Shown here piece by piece: positions 44,178 through 53,253 of a DNA stretch of 64,000 bases (the first letter of the stretch is position 1; each line of letters starts with the position of its first letter). Under the pieces are notes generated by a model. That model was not told where the DNA came from and did not search any database. It saw only the letters and a program-made list of their open reading frames with translations. Source of the DNA: RGIG8748 sp045544515 (GTDB lineage: Bacteria > Bacillota > Clostridia > UMGS1810); assembly GCA_045544515.1 (NCBI GenBank), contig JAZPZD010000002.1:62001-126000 (forward strand), read 5' to 3'. The translations under genes were made by a program, and so were the position numbers.

Positions 44178-45839
44178 TTAACCAAGCATTGCAAGAAGTG
44201 CACCTGCTGCTATTGCCGAACCGATAACACCTGCAACATTGGGGCCCATAGCGTGCATAAGAAGGAAGTTTGCGGGGTTTTCGTCCTGACCGACCTTCTG
44301 CGAAACTCTTGCCGCCATAGGAACTGCCGAAACACCTGCAGAACCAATGAGGGGATTGATTTTTTCCTTTAAGAACAGGTTCATAAATTTAGCAAGAAGT
44401 ACGCCGCAAGCTGTTGCCACACCAAATGCAACAACACCCATTATTATAATCTTGATTGTTTCAAAAGCAAGGAAGGTAGAAGCTGTAGCTGTGGCACCTA
44501 CGGAAATACCCAAAAATACAGTTACTATGTTCATAAGCTCGTTTTGTACTGTCTTGGAAAGTCTTTCGCATACGCCGCACTCTTTCAAGAGGTTACCAAG
44601 CATAAGCGAACCTACAAGAGGAGTTGCGGAGGGTACAAGCAGAGATACAAAAACTGTAACTACTACGGGGAATACAATCTTTTCTGTCTTTGATACCACG
44701 CGAAGCTCCTTCATTACTATCACACGCTCTTTTTTGGTTGTAAGAGCCTTCATAATAGGAGGCTGAATTACAGGAACAAGAGCCATATATGAATATGCCG
44801 CAACCGCGATAGGTCCTAAAAGATGCGGAGCGAGCTTGCTTGTTAAAAAGATAGCTGTGGGGCCGTCTGCACCGCCGATGATACCTATGGAGCCTGCTTC
44901 CTGAGGATTGAATCCCAAATAGTATGCACCAATAAAGGTTGCAAATATACCAACCTGTGCTGCAGCTCCCAAAAGGAGGCTCTTGGGGTTGGCAATAAGA
45001 GGAGCAAAGTCCGTCATAGCACCTACGCCTATAAAGATAAGGCAGGGATAAATACCCAGCTTAACACCAAGATAAAGTATGTCTATAAGTCCTGGAGTTA
45101 TGTCGCTGTTTGAGCCAAACATATCCCAGTGAACATGACCGCCTGCAAAAAGCTCCTCGTGGAATATTTCTGCACCCATAAGGTTTGTAAGAAGCATACC
45201 GAATGCTATAGGCAAAAGCAAGAGAGGCTCAAACTTCTTAACGATTGCAAGGTACAAAAGTACACACGCAATAAGTATCATTATGATTGTCTTGGGGTTA
45301 GATGCAGTCATAAAAAAGCCTGTCTGCTTAAAAAAGTTCTTGACAGAGGCAAAAATGCTTCCGTCATTGGAAGAGCCGCCGAGGATATCCTCGTACATAT
45401 AGTACTGCTCACTGCCTGCAGTCTGGTCCTCTAAATCTATCACATCGCCATAGCCCACGATGTAACCCACCTGACAGTTAATTACAGGGGGTTTGTTTGA
45501 ATTAAAGTTCTTTATCTTTGCAGGAACTTTAACTGTTTTGGACGAACGGGCATCAATCTTGTCGATATTAAGCGGATAACCATACTGCTGGTCGTACTGA
45601 AGTCCTTCTATTGCAACACTATTATCCTGTGTGTCAAAAACCAGAATTACAGGGCTTACAGCCTTGTCTGATGTGTTTGATACAACAACAGTAAGAACGC
45701 CGTCTTTTTCGTCAAAAGACGCACTTTTTACATTCAAAAGCGGATTTTCTGTATTTTCTACAGGCAGTGCCGCAAAAGCGGTGATGCTTGCGATAAAGAG
45801 CACTGCAAGAAGAAGGACAGAAATTATTTTTTTAGCCAT
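44178..45839 (-). CDS. oadB: Sodium-pump decarboxylase beta subunit with an N-terminal exported domain
   Basis: From the ATG at 45839 (GGAGGAAAG upstream) the protein has 553 residues. The C-terminal about 370 are the membrane beta subunit, with [18 protein letters not shown] and [18 protein letters not shown], which couples decarboxylation of carboxybiotin to export of Na+. The first 170 residues are unusual: a signal-type segment ([20 protein letters not shown]) followed by an Ig-like beta domain ([20 protein letters not shown]) presumably outside the cell, and a linker to the first membrane helix. Usual OadB is near 430 residues and lacks this. Confidence 0.92.
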   Translation of the reverse strand: MAKKIISVLLLAVLFIASITAFAALPVENTENPLLNVKSASFDEKDGVLTVVVSNTSDKAVSPVILVFDTQDNSVAIEGLQYDQQYGYPLNIDKIDARSSKTVKVPAKIKNFNSNKPPVINCQVGYIVGYGDVIDLEDQTAGSEQYYMYEDILGGSSNDGSIFASVKNFFKQTGFFMTASNPKTIIMILIACVLLYLAIVKKFEPLLLLPIAFGMLLTNLMGAEIFHEELFAGGHVHWDMFGSNSDITPGLIDILYLGVKLGIYPCLIFIGVGAMTDFAPLIANPKSLLLGAAAQVGIFATFIGAYYLGFNPQEAGSIGIIGGADGPTAIFLTSKLAPHLLGPIAVAAYSYMALVPVIQPPIMKALTTKKERVIVMKELRVVSKTEKIVFPVVVTVFVSLLVPSATPLVGSLMLGNLLKECGVCERLSKTVQNELMNIVTVFLGISVGATATASTFLAFETIKIIIMGVVAFGVATACGVLLAKFMNLFLKEKINPLIGSAGVSAVPMAARVSQKVGQDENPANFLLMHAMGPNVAGVIGSAIAAGALLAMLG

Positions 45840-45884
45840 TTTTCTTTCCTCCAATGTTAACACTTTATGTCTTTGCAACTCAAA

Positions 45885-46250
45885 TTACGCTATTGTGCAA
45901 AGAACTGTACCGTTGGAAACAGATGCTCCCTCTGATATACATACTGCTGTAACAATACCATCTTGTGCAGCCATGATTTCGTTTTCCATCTTCATAGCTT
46001 CGAGGATAAAGAGAACCTGACCCTTGGTAACAGAGTCGCCCTCTTTTACCTTAACAGAAAGGATTGTTCCCTGCATAGGAGCCAAAACTTCTTCGCCTTC
46101 GCCCGAAGCCTTGGGTGCGGGTGCTTCTTCTGCCTTGGGTGCAGGTGCAGCCTGGGGAGCTGCCTTTGCAGAGCGTGCTTCTTCTTCGCTCATAAGTTCT
46201 ATAGAAATTGCATATTCTGTTCCGTTTACATTTACCTTGTAAGTTTTCAT
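45885..46250 (-). CDS. Biotin carrier (biotinyl-lipoyl) subunit of the decarboxylase
   Basis: The 121-residue protein has a short beta N-terminus, an Ala/Pro/Glu-rich hinge (AAPQAAPAPKAEEAPAPKA) and a biotinyl domain with EAMKMEN, whose Lys is biotinylated. It shuttles carboxyl between the alpha and beta subunits. It lies between the gamma and beta genes, as in other sodium-pump decarboxylase operons. Confidence 0.95.
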   Translation of the reverse strand: MKTYKVNVNGTEYAISIELMSEEEARSAKAAPQAAPAPKAEEAPAPKASGEGEEVLAPMQGTILSVKVKEGDSVTKGQVLFILEAMKMENEIMAAQDGIVTAVCISEGASVSNGTVLCTIA

Positions 46251-46278
46251 AATATAAATCCTCCTGAAATATTAGTTA

Positions 46279-46551
46279 TTAAAGTTTTTTAAAAGATGTA
46301 ACTCTGATATTGGAAACATCTGTTCCCAGTTCCTCTGCTATTACTGCACAGCTTGCTGCAATAATTTCCTGCTTGTTCTGGATTTTTTCTGCAGGCTTTT
46401 CGCCAGCGGTGGGTTTTTCGATTTTTTTCTGCGGTGCTTTCTTTTCGAAGTTCTTGCAAACTTCGCTCATGGCATATGTTATAAAGATAAGACATATAAG
46501 CCCCAAAAACACAACGCCGATACCCATAATGCACACAAAAGCATTATTCAT
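46279..46551 (-). CDS. Decarboxylase gamma subunit (OadG family)
   Basis: From the ATG at 46551 (AAAGGAGG upstream) the protein has 90 residues. It has one membrane helix (residues about 8-30; IGVVFLGLICLIFITYAM), a charged proline/lysine hinge, and a C-terminal tail IIAASCAVIAEELGTDVSN. Gamma subunits anchor and assemble the alpha and beta subunits. It is the first gene of the four-gene operon. Confidence 0.88.
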   Translation of the reverse strand: MNNAFVCIMGIGVVFLGLICLIFITYAMSEVCKNFEKKAPQKKIEKPTAGEKPAEKIQNKQEIIAASCAVIAEELGTDVSNIRVTSFKKL

Positions 46552-46595
46552 ATTGTCTGCCTCCTTTCGAATGTACAAATTAACATAACAACGGG

Positions 46596-46620
46596 TGCTG
46601 ACAAACACCATTTGTCAACA
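46596..46620. promoter_or_regulatory. Palindrome upstream of the decarboxylase operon
   Basis: TGCTGACAAA (46596-46605) and TTTGTCAACA (46611-46620) are inverted repeats with 9 of 10 positions matching. They lie 44 bases before the first gene, in a suitable place for a repressor or activator site. No regulator is identified. Confidence 0.5.
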
Positions 46621-46680
46621 CTCAAATCTTTCCCTTGTTCTATTATTTCTATATATTTCCTTTTTTCCCTTTGGGCAAAA

Positions 46681-47085
46681 TCAACAATTCGACAAAAAAT
46701 ATCCGTCTAAATCAAGGCAAAGTTTACAATCGCATATAAAATCGGGTATTTCTTCTTCGATTTTGAGTTCGTCAGGTGATTTGAATTTCAATGCACGAAG
46801 CTGTTTTTCTATATGAAGTGCGTTTGACACAACATATTTTATGCCTTTTAAATCAATGGCATTAAGAACCGCCTTGCCCAGTCCGTATTCCAGACTAAAG
46901 TCTTTAAATTCGTCTTTTACGGCGATTTCATCTATTACGGCGTAGTCCGAAAAGGTCCTTGCCGCCGCCAAGCCCAAAAGCTCACCTCCGTCTTTCAGAG
47001 CCATAACAAAGGCTCCGTCGGGAATGGATATATTCATCTCCTCCAAAAGAGGCTTGTAGTTTTCTTCGGGTTTTATTGTAAGCAT
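46681..47085 (-). CDS. GNAT-like N-acetyltransferase
   Basis: The 134-residue protein has the alpha/beta order of GNAT enzymes: FVMALKDGGELLGLAAARTF, VIDEIAVKDEFKDFSLEYGL (acetyl-CoA loop partly degenerate), then a short C-terminal part with CDCKLCLDLDGYFL, whose Cys residues are unusual. Substrate unknown. It starts 4 bases after the pseudouridine synthase gene and so is co-transcribed. Confidence 0.65.
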   Translation of the reverse strand: MLTIKPEENYKPLLEEMNISIPDGAFVMALKDGGELLGLAAARTFSDYAVIDEIAVKDEFKDFSLEYGLGKAVLNAIDLKGIKYVVSNALHIEKQLRALKFKSPDELKIEEEIPDFICDCKLCLDLDGYFLSNC

Positions 47086-47089
47086 TTTT

Positions 47090-47800
47090 CTATCCTTTCA
47101 GTCTTTTTATCTCATTTTCGTTAAGATGACGCCATTTGCCCAGCGGCAGATTGCCAAGCTCTATGCCGTCTATGCTCGTTCTCTTAAGTGCAAGAACCTT
47201 GTGCCCCACACTTTCGCACATTTTCCTCACCTGACGGTTTCTCCCCTCGTGAATGGCAATGCGTATAATCGAGGTGTTTTTGCGGTGTTCCAGAACCTCC
47301 GCTTTGGCAGGGGCCGTCTTTTTGCCGTCTATATACACGCCCTTTTCCAGTTTGTCCACAGCACCGTGAAGCACTATCCCCGAAACCAGAGCCTCGTAGA
47401 CCTTTTCTTTTTCGTGCTTCGGATGGGTGAGTGCATAGGTAAAGTCACCGTCGTTTGACATAATAAGAAGTCCCTCTGTGTTGTAGTCCAGTCTGCCCAC
47501 AGGATAAATCCTCTCATTGATATCCTGAACATATTCCATAACCGTCTTTCTGCCGCGTTCGTCACTTGCGGTAGTAACACAGCCTGCGGGCTTATTTAAT
47601 GCTATATATATTTTCTTTTTGTCGGGGCGTATCTCTTTGCCGTCTACTTCAACGATATCGCCACAAATAACCTTGGTTCCGAGTTCCGTCACCGTTTTGC
47701 CGTTTACCTTAACTCTTCCGTCAAGAATAAGTGCCTCCGAGGCACGCCTTGATGCCACAGAACAAAGGGCAAGGTATTTCTGAAGTCTCATTTCTTCCAT
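47090..47800 (-). CDS. rluB: Ribosomal RNA pseudouridine synthase (RluB/RsuA family)
   Basis: The 236-residue protein has an S4 RNA-binding domain at the N-terminus (MRLQKYLALCSVASRRASEA) and the catalytic motif YPVGRLDYNTEGLLIMSNDG with the Asp nucleophile; it ends with the EGRNRQVRKMCESVGHKV loop. It makes a pseudouridine in 23S or 16S rRNA; the RluB branch is the usual clostridial assignment. The start is set by the N-terminal family match and GAAATG context. Confidence 0.9.
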   Translation of the reverse strand: MEEMRLQKYLALCSVASRRASEALILDGRVKVNGKTVTELGTKVICGDIVEVDGKEIRPDKKKIYIALNKPAGCVTTASDERGRKTVMEYVQDINERIYPVGRLDYNTEGLLIMSNDGDFTYALTHPKHEKEKVYEALVSGIVLHGAVDKLEKGVYIDGKKTAPAKAEVLEHRKNTSIIRIAIHEGRNRQVRKMCESVGHKVLALKRTSIDGIELGNLPLGKWRHLNENEIKRLKG

Positions 47801-47868
47801 TTTTTCACCACCAATATACCATAATTATACTTTAATTTGACGGAATTTTCAATAGAAAAAACTTGTAC

Positions 47869-47897
47869 TTGAATTTATTTGACGATAATGGTATTAT
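47869..47897 (+). promoter_or_regulatory. Promoter of trmB
   Basis: TTGAAT (47869-47874), 17 bases, TATTAT (47892-47897), 40 bases before the ATG at 47938. Confidence 0.65.
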
Positions 47898-47937
47898 TTA
47901 CTTTGTAATACATAGTTTGCGAAAGGAATTTAAATAT

Positions 47938-48582
47938 ATGCGAATGAGAAGAAAAAAACACAGAGAAGAAAGACTTGAGGCGTGCTCGCACCTCATAATA
48001 GCCGATATTACCAAATACAAAAACGACATAAAATCTATCTTTGATAACGACAATCCTTTGCACATAGAAATCGGTTGCGGCAAAGGCAAATTTGTAACCG
48101 AGATGGCGATTTCTCACCCCGAGGTTAACTTTCTTGCAATAGAAAAGTGCTCCGATGTGCTTGTACTTGCCGCTGAAAAAGCCAAAAATGCAAACCTTGA
48201 CAATGTGCGTTTTGTAAACGGCGATGTAAATCTTATGAATGATTTTGACACATCATCAAGGTGCGATGTGATATACATAAATTTCTGCGACCCTTGGAAG
48301 AAAAGCGGTTACGCCAAAAGAAGATTAACCCACGCAAACTTTCTTAAAATGTACGAAACTTTGGTAAAAAAAGGCGGCGGAATACACTTTAAGACAGACA
48401 ACAAAATGCTCTTTGAGTTTTCTTTGAACTCATTTAGCGATTACGGAATGAGGCTCAAAAACATAACCCTCGACCTGCACGCGAGCAAATTCGAGGGCAA
48501 TGTGATGACCGAATACGAAACCAATTTTTCCTCCCTCGGTCAACCTATTTATCGTTGTGAGGCTTACTATCAAAATCTGTAA
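47938..48582 (+). CDS. trmB: tRNA (guanine-N7-)-methyltransferase
   Basis: The ATG at 47938 has AAAGGA upstream; the frame opens earlier at 47863, but that stretch holds the promoter. The 214-residue protein has the SAM-binding IEIGCGKGKFVTEMA and the TrmB signature FCDPWKKSGYAKRRLTHANF. It methylates G46 of tRNAs at N7. It converges on dacF and overlaps it by 38 bases. Confidence 0.95.
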   Translation: MRMRRKKHREERLEACSHLIIADITKYKNDIKSIFDNDNPLHIEIGCGKGKFVTEMAISHPEVNFLAIEKCSDVLVLAAEKAKNANLDNVRFVNGDVNLMNDFDTSSRCDVIYINFCDPWKKSGYAKRRLTHANFLKMYETLVKKGGGIHFKTDNKMLFEFSLNSFSDYGMRLKNITLDLHASKFEGNVMTEYETNFSSLGQPIYRCEAYYQNL

Positions 48583-49684
48583 ACTCTCTTATTATATTTG
48601 CAAAAGTTTTTGCAAAATAACGGGTGTCATCTATGGAAACTGTGTCCTTTGCTACGGCAGGCACAGTTTTTATTTGCTTTCCGTCGAGAAAAATATTTAT
48701 CTCACCTATTTTTTGACCTTTTTTTACAGGAGCTTTGATTTTATCGGGCGCAAGAAAATGTGTAACACACCTTGTTTTTGGCAAAAGCGATATATCAAAA
48801 TCCTCTCCTGCAACTATTTTAGTATATGCTTTTTTGCCGTTTACAACAAAAACCTTGCCTAACAGCTCTCCTTTTGACACAACATTTTTTCTTTTTAGCT
48901 CACCAAAGCCGAAATTTAGCATATTGGTATGATCTCTCCAGTCATCGGGTGCACTTAAGGTTACTGCCACAAGGGTTACGCCGTTTTTTTGTGCGGCAGA
49001 CACAAGACATCTGCCCGACTTTTTGGTAAAGCCTGTTTTTACACCTATGCAGCCATCATACATATTGAGTAATTTATTGTGGTTGGTGAGATACCTTTTT
49101 TCTGTTTCGCCCTCTCCTCCTATTGTCATACGGTGGGTGGATACGATTTTTTTGAATTCTTCGTTTTTTAAGCCATAGGCGGCAATTAGTGCCAAATCAT
49201 ATGCAGTTGTATAGTGCCCCTCTTCGTCAAGACCGTTTGGGTTTTTGAATTGTGTATTTTTTGCACCGATTTTTTTTGCTTTTTCATTCATAAGTCTGCT
49301 GAATTTTTCCACACCGCCCGACACTGCATAGGCAATAGCCACCGCCGCATCGTTGCCCGAATTTAGCATTAGTCCGCACACCAGCTCCCTCAAGGTAAAA
49401 CTTTCGCCGTTTTTCAGATATATTGACGAGCCCTCCACCCCAACAGCCTCGGGGGCGATTTTTACCTTTTTGTCCAGATTACCCTCTTCTATTGCACATA
49501 TGGCTGTCATTATCTTTGTGGTGCTTGCCATAGAAAGCCTCTGCGAAGCATTTTTTTCGTATATCACTGTGCCGTGTTCTCCCTCAATAAGCACTGCGGA
49601 CCTGGCACTGGTATCAAGTGCATATGCAGGCCAAGACGCTCCGCATAATATACACACAATAAATAAACAAATGGCTCTTTTCAC
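48545..49684 (-). CDS. dacF: D-alanyl-D-alanine carboxypeptidase (DacF/PBP5-like)
   Basis: The 379-residue protein has a signal peptide (ICLFIVCILCGASWPAYA) and the S11 peptidase motifs: SxxK in MASTTKIMTA, SxN in NSGNDAAVAI and KTG in IGVKTGFTKKSG. A C-terminal beta domain (PBP5_C) follows. It trims the terminal D-Ala from peptidoglycan pentapeptides outside the cell. Several D,D-carboxypeptidases of Clostridia look alike, so the DacF symbol is only approximate. Its last 38 bases overlap convergent trmB. Confidence 0.92.
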   Translation of the reverse strand: MKRAICLFIVCILCGASWPAYALDTSARSAVLIEGEHGTVIYEKNASQRLSMASTTKIMTAICAIEEGNLDKKVKIAPEAVGVEGSSIYLKNGESFTLRELVCGLMLNSGNDAAVAIAYAVSGGVEKFSRLMNEKAKKIGAKNTQFKNPNGLDEEGHYTTAYDLALIAAYGLKNEEFKKIVSTHRMTIGGEGETEKRYLTNHNKLLNMYDGCIGVKTGFTKKSGRCLVSAAQKNGVTLVAVTLSAPDDWRDHTNMLNFGFGELKRKNVVSKGELLGKVFVVNGKKAYTKIVAGEDFDISLLPKTRCVTHFLAPDKIKAPVKKGQKIGEINIFLDGKQIKTVPAVAKDTVSIDDTRYFAKTFANIIREFTDFDSKPHNDK

Positions 49685-49777
49685 ATCATTCTCTCCCGAA
49701 TTTTAATAATACCATTGTATGCCGACAGCTCGTACATAATGTTGGAAGAAAATTATCGATTTATTTCAAAAAAACAG

Positions 49778-49806
49778 TTGACACGAAGTGACTTTTGTTG
49801 TACAAT
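49778..49806 (+). promoter_or_regulatory. Promoter of tRNA-Trp
   Basis: TTGACA (49778-49783), 17 bases, TACAAT (49801-49806). Confidence 0.85.
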
Positions 49807-49830
49807 ATCAATGTTGCAAAATTAATACAC

Positions 49831-49906
49831 AGGGGTATAGCTCAGTTGGTAGAGCAGCGGTCTCCAAAACCGCGTGCCGTGAGTTCAAGTCTTACTACCC
49901 CTGCCA
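49831..49906 (+). tRNA. tRNA-Trp (CCA)
   Basis: Acceptor AGGGGTA/TACCCCT, anticodon CCA between GCGGT and ACCGC, GTTCAAGTC T-loop and encoded CCA. Its 3' end is duplicated at 50099. Confidence 0.97.
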
Positions 49907-50132
49907 AAAAAGAAAAAGGACATCGCAAGATGTTCCTTTTTTATTTTTGCAAAAGATAAAAGACTTGAACGAACGTGGTGGTTTTTGCGTTAAACAAAAG
50001 ATGCCAGTGGCATGTTTTGTAGCAAAAACGCGTGCCCGACGGGTACCGAAAGCCTTGGCTTTGGGTCGGCGGACACATTCTGGTGCGTAGCAACAGAAAA
50101 GTCTTACTACCCCTGCCAAAAATGAAAAAGGA
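49887..50132 (+). repeat. Structured cassette bounded by two copies of the tRNA-Trp 3' end
   Basis: Bases 49887-49920 (tRNA 3' half-arm, CCA and following A-rich stretch) recur at 50099-50132 with one mismatch. Each copy is followed by its own terminator (49914-49942; 50125-50155). The DNA between holds long nested hairpins: GTTTTTGC...GCAAAAAC with ACAAAA/TTTTGT inside (about 49982-50035), and CCGAC...GTCGG with CCGAAAGCC inside (about 50037-50070). No convincing gene. Layout suggests duplication or insertion at the tRNA end. Confidence 0.6.
49914..49942 (+). terminator. Terminator of tRNA-Trp
   Basis: AAAAGGACATC and GATGTTCCTTTT pair with one bulge around a GCAA loop, then a T-run. Confidence 0.75.
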
Positions 50133-50155
50133 TTACCGATAAGGTAGTCCTTTTT
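50125..50155 (+). terminator. Terminator behind the second tRNA-Trp 3' copy
   Basis: AAAAAGGATTACC and GGTAGTCCTTTTT form a stem (one G-T pair) with a five-base loop and a T-run. Confidence 0.75.
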
Positions 50156-50210
50156 GTTTCTCCTTAAAAACTTTTTGTGTTCACTTTGCAGTTTGCTCTC
50201 TTTCGACAGT

Positions 50211-51719
50211 CTAAAAATCTTCCATAGGATAAATTCTGTTTATCTCCTCCGCAATATCCATAAATACAGGGGCGGCACTCATTGAGCCGCTGCCGCCGCC
50301 CTCGGCGATTACCGCCATTGCATACTTTGGCTTGTCATAGGGGAAAAACCCGCAGAACCACCCGTGCTCTAAATTTTTGCCGTCTTTTATCCAGCCTGTT
50401 TCGGCTGTGCCTGTTTTTCCTGCTATTGCGGCAGAGGACGATGCAAGGGACTGTCCTGTTCCGTCGGTTACGGCAAGACGCATACATTCTTTTAGATACT
50501 GTGCGGTGTAGAGGCTTATTACTCTTTTTTCTTCGGTTTTTCGCAAATTTATCTTCTTTTCACCGCTGAAGGTGCAAACTGCATCTGCGATATTTATGCT
50601 CTTTTTTATACCGCCCGACGCAATTACACACGCCACAGACGCCGCCTGAACAGGCGTAATGAGGATTTCGCCCTGACCGATTGAATAGTTGATGCAATCC
50701 AGCGGAGAATACGAGCTTTTGCTTGGAATATTCCCCCTTGCCTCATCAAATCCGTCATACGAAACCGCAGGATTTCCAAGGTCAAAAAAGCGTGCCGCAT
50801 CCAGAATAGCCTCACTGCCCAGAGCCTGACCGAGAGTGTAAAAAGCACAGTTGCAGGATTTGGCAAACGCCTCCTTGGTGTTGAGATATCCGTGACCGTC
50901 TGCTTTGTGACAGTTAAAGGTGTGTTCTCCTGCAGATATCGAGCCTGTACAGGTGTAACTGTCCAGTGTCTTTCCCCTCTCCAACGCACTGCAAAGAGTT
51001 ATAATCTTAAAGATACTGCCTGCGTTGTACTCGCAAAGACTTCGGTTTACAAGCTCGCTCCCGTTTGATTTTACATACCTTTTCACATTGTTGCGGTCAA
51101 ATGTGGGATAGCTCGCCATTGCAAGAACATCAAAAGTGTCTACATCAAGCACAACTGCAGCGCCTGTAACAGAGTGGTTTTTCAAAACATCCTCGGCTGC
51201 CTTTTGTATGTGAGTGTCTATGGTAAGCTTTACAAAATTGCCCCTGTTTTCATCTTTTTGGGTACTGATGCCTGCAGTTTGTATCAGCTTTCCGTTTGCC
51301 GATTTCACGGCAGAAACATTTATTGTATCGTCGCATTTAAGATATCTGTCAAACACCTTTTCAAGCCCTGATACGCCGTTTCCGTCAATATCCAGGTAGC
51401 CAATAAGGTGTGCCCCCACGCTGTCTTTTGCATATCGGACAGGTATGGGCGATACTTCGGAGCCTTTGTCGGTATTAAGAACTCCGTTTTCGTCAATGCA
51501 AAAATTCTCCACCGTTTCGTCAACAAGAGGTATCATATTTCTGTCGGCAAAACCGCCGCGCTGCCTTTTTATAACGATATCCTCTTTTCTCTGCATAACG
51601 GCACTTGTCTTGTATGCTGTGCCGTCTACAAAGCAAATATCAGATAGTGCCGCAATCAAAAAAACCGCCCCGATTAAAAAAAACACACCCATAGCCTTTA
51701 GTCTTTTTTGTTTCATCAT
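50211..51719 (-). CDS. Class B penicillin-binding protein (peptidoglycan transpeptidase)
   Basis: The 502-residue protein has one N-terminal membrane helix (residues about 8-28), a dimerisation-type domain and a transpeptidase domain with SxxK in AGSIFKIITL, SxN in KSCNCAFYTLG and KTG in AGKTGTAETG. It links peptide stems of peptidoglycan outside the membrane. Its length and domain order match the short class B PBPs (PbpA/FtsI-like) that pair with SEDS proteins; the SEDS gene is far away at 16444. GAGGTGG precedes the double ATG. The stop codon joins a repeated 3' sequence also seen near 23.4 kb. Confidence 0.9.
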   Translation of the reverse strand: MMKQKRLKAMGVFFLIGAVFLIAALSDICFVDGTAYKTSAVMQRKEDIVIKRQRGGFADRNMIPLVDETVENFCIDENGVLNTDKGSEVSPIPVRYAKDSVGAHLIGYLDIDGNGVSGLEKVFDRYLKCDDTINVSAVKSANGKLIQTAGISTQKDENRGNFVKLTIDTHIQKAAEDVLKNHSVTGAAVVLDVDTFDVLAMASYPTFDRNNVKRYVKSNGSELVNRSLCEYNAGSIFKIITLCSALERGKTLDSYTCTGSISAGEHTFNCHKADGHGYLNTKEAFAKSCNCAFYTLGQALGSEAILDAARFFDLGNPAVSYDGFDEARGNIPSKSSYSPLDCINYSIGQGEILITPVQAASVACVIASGGIKKSINIADAVCTFSGEKKINLRKTEEKRVISLYTAQYLKECMRLAVTDGTGQSLASSSAAIAGKTGTAETGWIKDGKNLEHGWFCGFFPYDKPKYAMAVIAEGGGSGSMSAAPVFMDIAEEINRIYPMEDF

Positions 51720-51763
51720 ACCACCTCAAAGGTAGTATTTGCCAAATTATCACGTTTTACGCA

Positions 51764-51797
51764 AAAAATCCAAACGCTTTTTGGCGTTTGGATTTTT
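51764..51797 (-). terminator. Terminator of the phage-gene cassette
   Basis: AAAAATCCAAACGC and GCGTTTGGATTTTT form a perfect 14-bp stem; it overlaps the terminase stop codon and separates the cassette from the PBP gene. Confidence 0.85.
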
Positions 51798-53253
51798 ATA
51801 TTCTGTAGAAATTGTACTTATCAAAGGTGTTATTAGAGAGCGTAATATTAAGCGGGTCCTCAAAGCCTGCCAGAGATGCATCTGTCACACGCGGATTTAT
51901 AAGATTTTCCATAAGCACATATCTTACACAGTCATATATGTGGTCCTCTCCCGAGGAGTCGATATCCTCCACATTTACGCTGTCATAGATAAGTGCCGGG
52001 ATTGTCCGTATGAAATTGACGCAGTTTTCAAACACATACATCATAGGTATGCCCTCGCTGTCAAACGAAAGTCTGTAATGAAACTGCATCTTGCCTGCAA
52101 GACGCTCATTGTCACCATAGTCAAAATAAACACCTTTCTTGGCAAACATATCGGCAATGCTCTCGCCTGTTTCCGCTTTGGAAATAGCGGGGTCGGCAAT
52201 GCCTCGTATTTGTCTGCCTTTGAGGTTTGGGTGCTCTTTTTCTACCTTGAGAATACTCTCGGCAATTCTTGACGGAGTGTACTTTACGCCCTCGTTGGGA
52301 GTTCCCGTGCAGCCGTAGAGTTCGGCTATCACATAGGCTCTGTTATCGTGATCCAAGGCTATCCACTCCACCGCAAAAGGCCTTGAATAACCAAAGTCAA
52401 AGCCTCGGTAAATCTTCCAGCTTTTTGGAATGGCAAATGGCTTTATTACATGGGTAAACACTCTGTCTGCATAATGGCTCGGGTCGTTTTTCCATTCAGA
52501 AAACACCTGCCCTGCAAAGCTGTCCCAGTCGCCGTAGAGAAGTGCCTTTTTTTCTTTTTCAGGCAGAAGTGACAAACTCGCAAGATAGTTGGGATCGTTT
52601 TTTAAAAGCTCGCCGTTATCAAACACAGTAGACGGAACAAAAACCCTGCTTCTTTCCATCTCTATCATTTTGCCCTCGGGCGATGCAATCTGTACCTTGG
52701 TCTTTACGGGGGTAAGCGGAGGAGCGCAGGTTATAAAACGCTCCTTTACCCAGCTGTGCCCTATTCCGCCCGGGTTGGTGGTGGCTCTTATGTAGCATCT
52801 TGTACCCTCTCCGGATGGGCGGTTACGCGAAAACATATAAGAGTACTCCTCCCAGGTAAAGTGTGTAAGCTCATCGAACGCAATAAAATCGTATCTTTTT
52901 CCCTGATAGTTTATTCTGTCTTTTGTATGCTGCATTGCTCCGAAGTAAATCTTGGCACCCGATGGAAACAGCCAAAAATGCTTGCTGTCATTATATACCG
53001 CTTTGGGATATGCCTTTGAGTAAAGCTCTCTGCTCCTGTCTACAAGCTCGGATAGCTGCGGATAGGTTTTTCGAAGTATCAAGCCTCTGTAATGGGGTAT
53101 ATGAACTTGTCTTAACGCCTCGGTAAGCAGTGCGTCGGACTTGCCTCCGCCTGCGGCACCGCCATAGAGTGCTTCGTATTCATTCCTCGACTGGAAGAGA
53201 GCCTGTTTTGGCTGCGGTGTCCATATGGTTTTATTCGTCGTGTTCTTCTTCAT
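51796..53253 (-). CDS. terL: Phage terminase large subunit
   Basis: The 485-residue protein has the packaging ATPase motifs: Walker A YGGAAGGGKSDALLTEAL near residue 32, Walker B YDFIAFDELTHF near residue 125, and RATTNPGGIGHSWVKERFI (coupling motif). A C-terminal RNase H-like nuclease domain (FDFGYSRPFAVEW, GIADPAIS) follows. It cuts and pumps DNA into proheads. It is intact over the usual length. It overlaps the preceding gene by 23 bases. No portal gene is near. Confidence 0.93.
   Translation of the reverse strand: MKKNTTNKTIWTPQPKQALFQSRNEYEALYGGAAGGGKSDALLTEALRQVHIPHYRGLILRKTYPQLSELVDRSRELYSKAYPKAVYNDSKHFWLFPSGAKIYFGAMQHTKDRINYQGKRYDFIAFDELTHFTWEEYSYMFSRNRPSGEGTRCYIRATTNPGGIGHSWVKERFITCAPPLTPVKTKVQIASPEGKMIEMERSRVFVPSTVFDNGELLKNDPNYLASLSLLPEKEKKALLYGDWDSFAGQVFSEWKNDPSHYADRVFTHVIKPFAIPKSWKIYRGFDFGYSRPFAVEWIALDHDNRAYVIAELYGCTGTPNEGVKYTPSRIAESILKVEKEHPNLKGRQIRGIADPAISKAETGESIADMFAKKGVYFDYGDNERLAGKMQFHYRLSFDSEGIPMMYVFENCVNFIRTIPALIYDSVNVEDIDSSGEDHIYDCVRYVLMENLINPRVTDASLAGFEDPLNITLSNNTFDKYNFYRI

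Noticed and set aside
49895..50119. Reading frames on both strands across the tRNA-Trp cassette
   Set aside because: They run through the tRNA and its repeat, and their composition follows the hairpins, not a protein.
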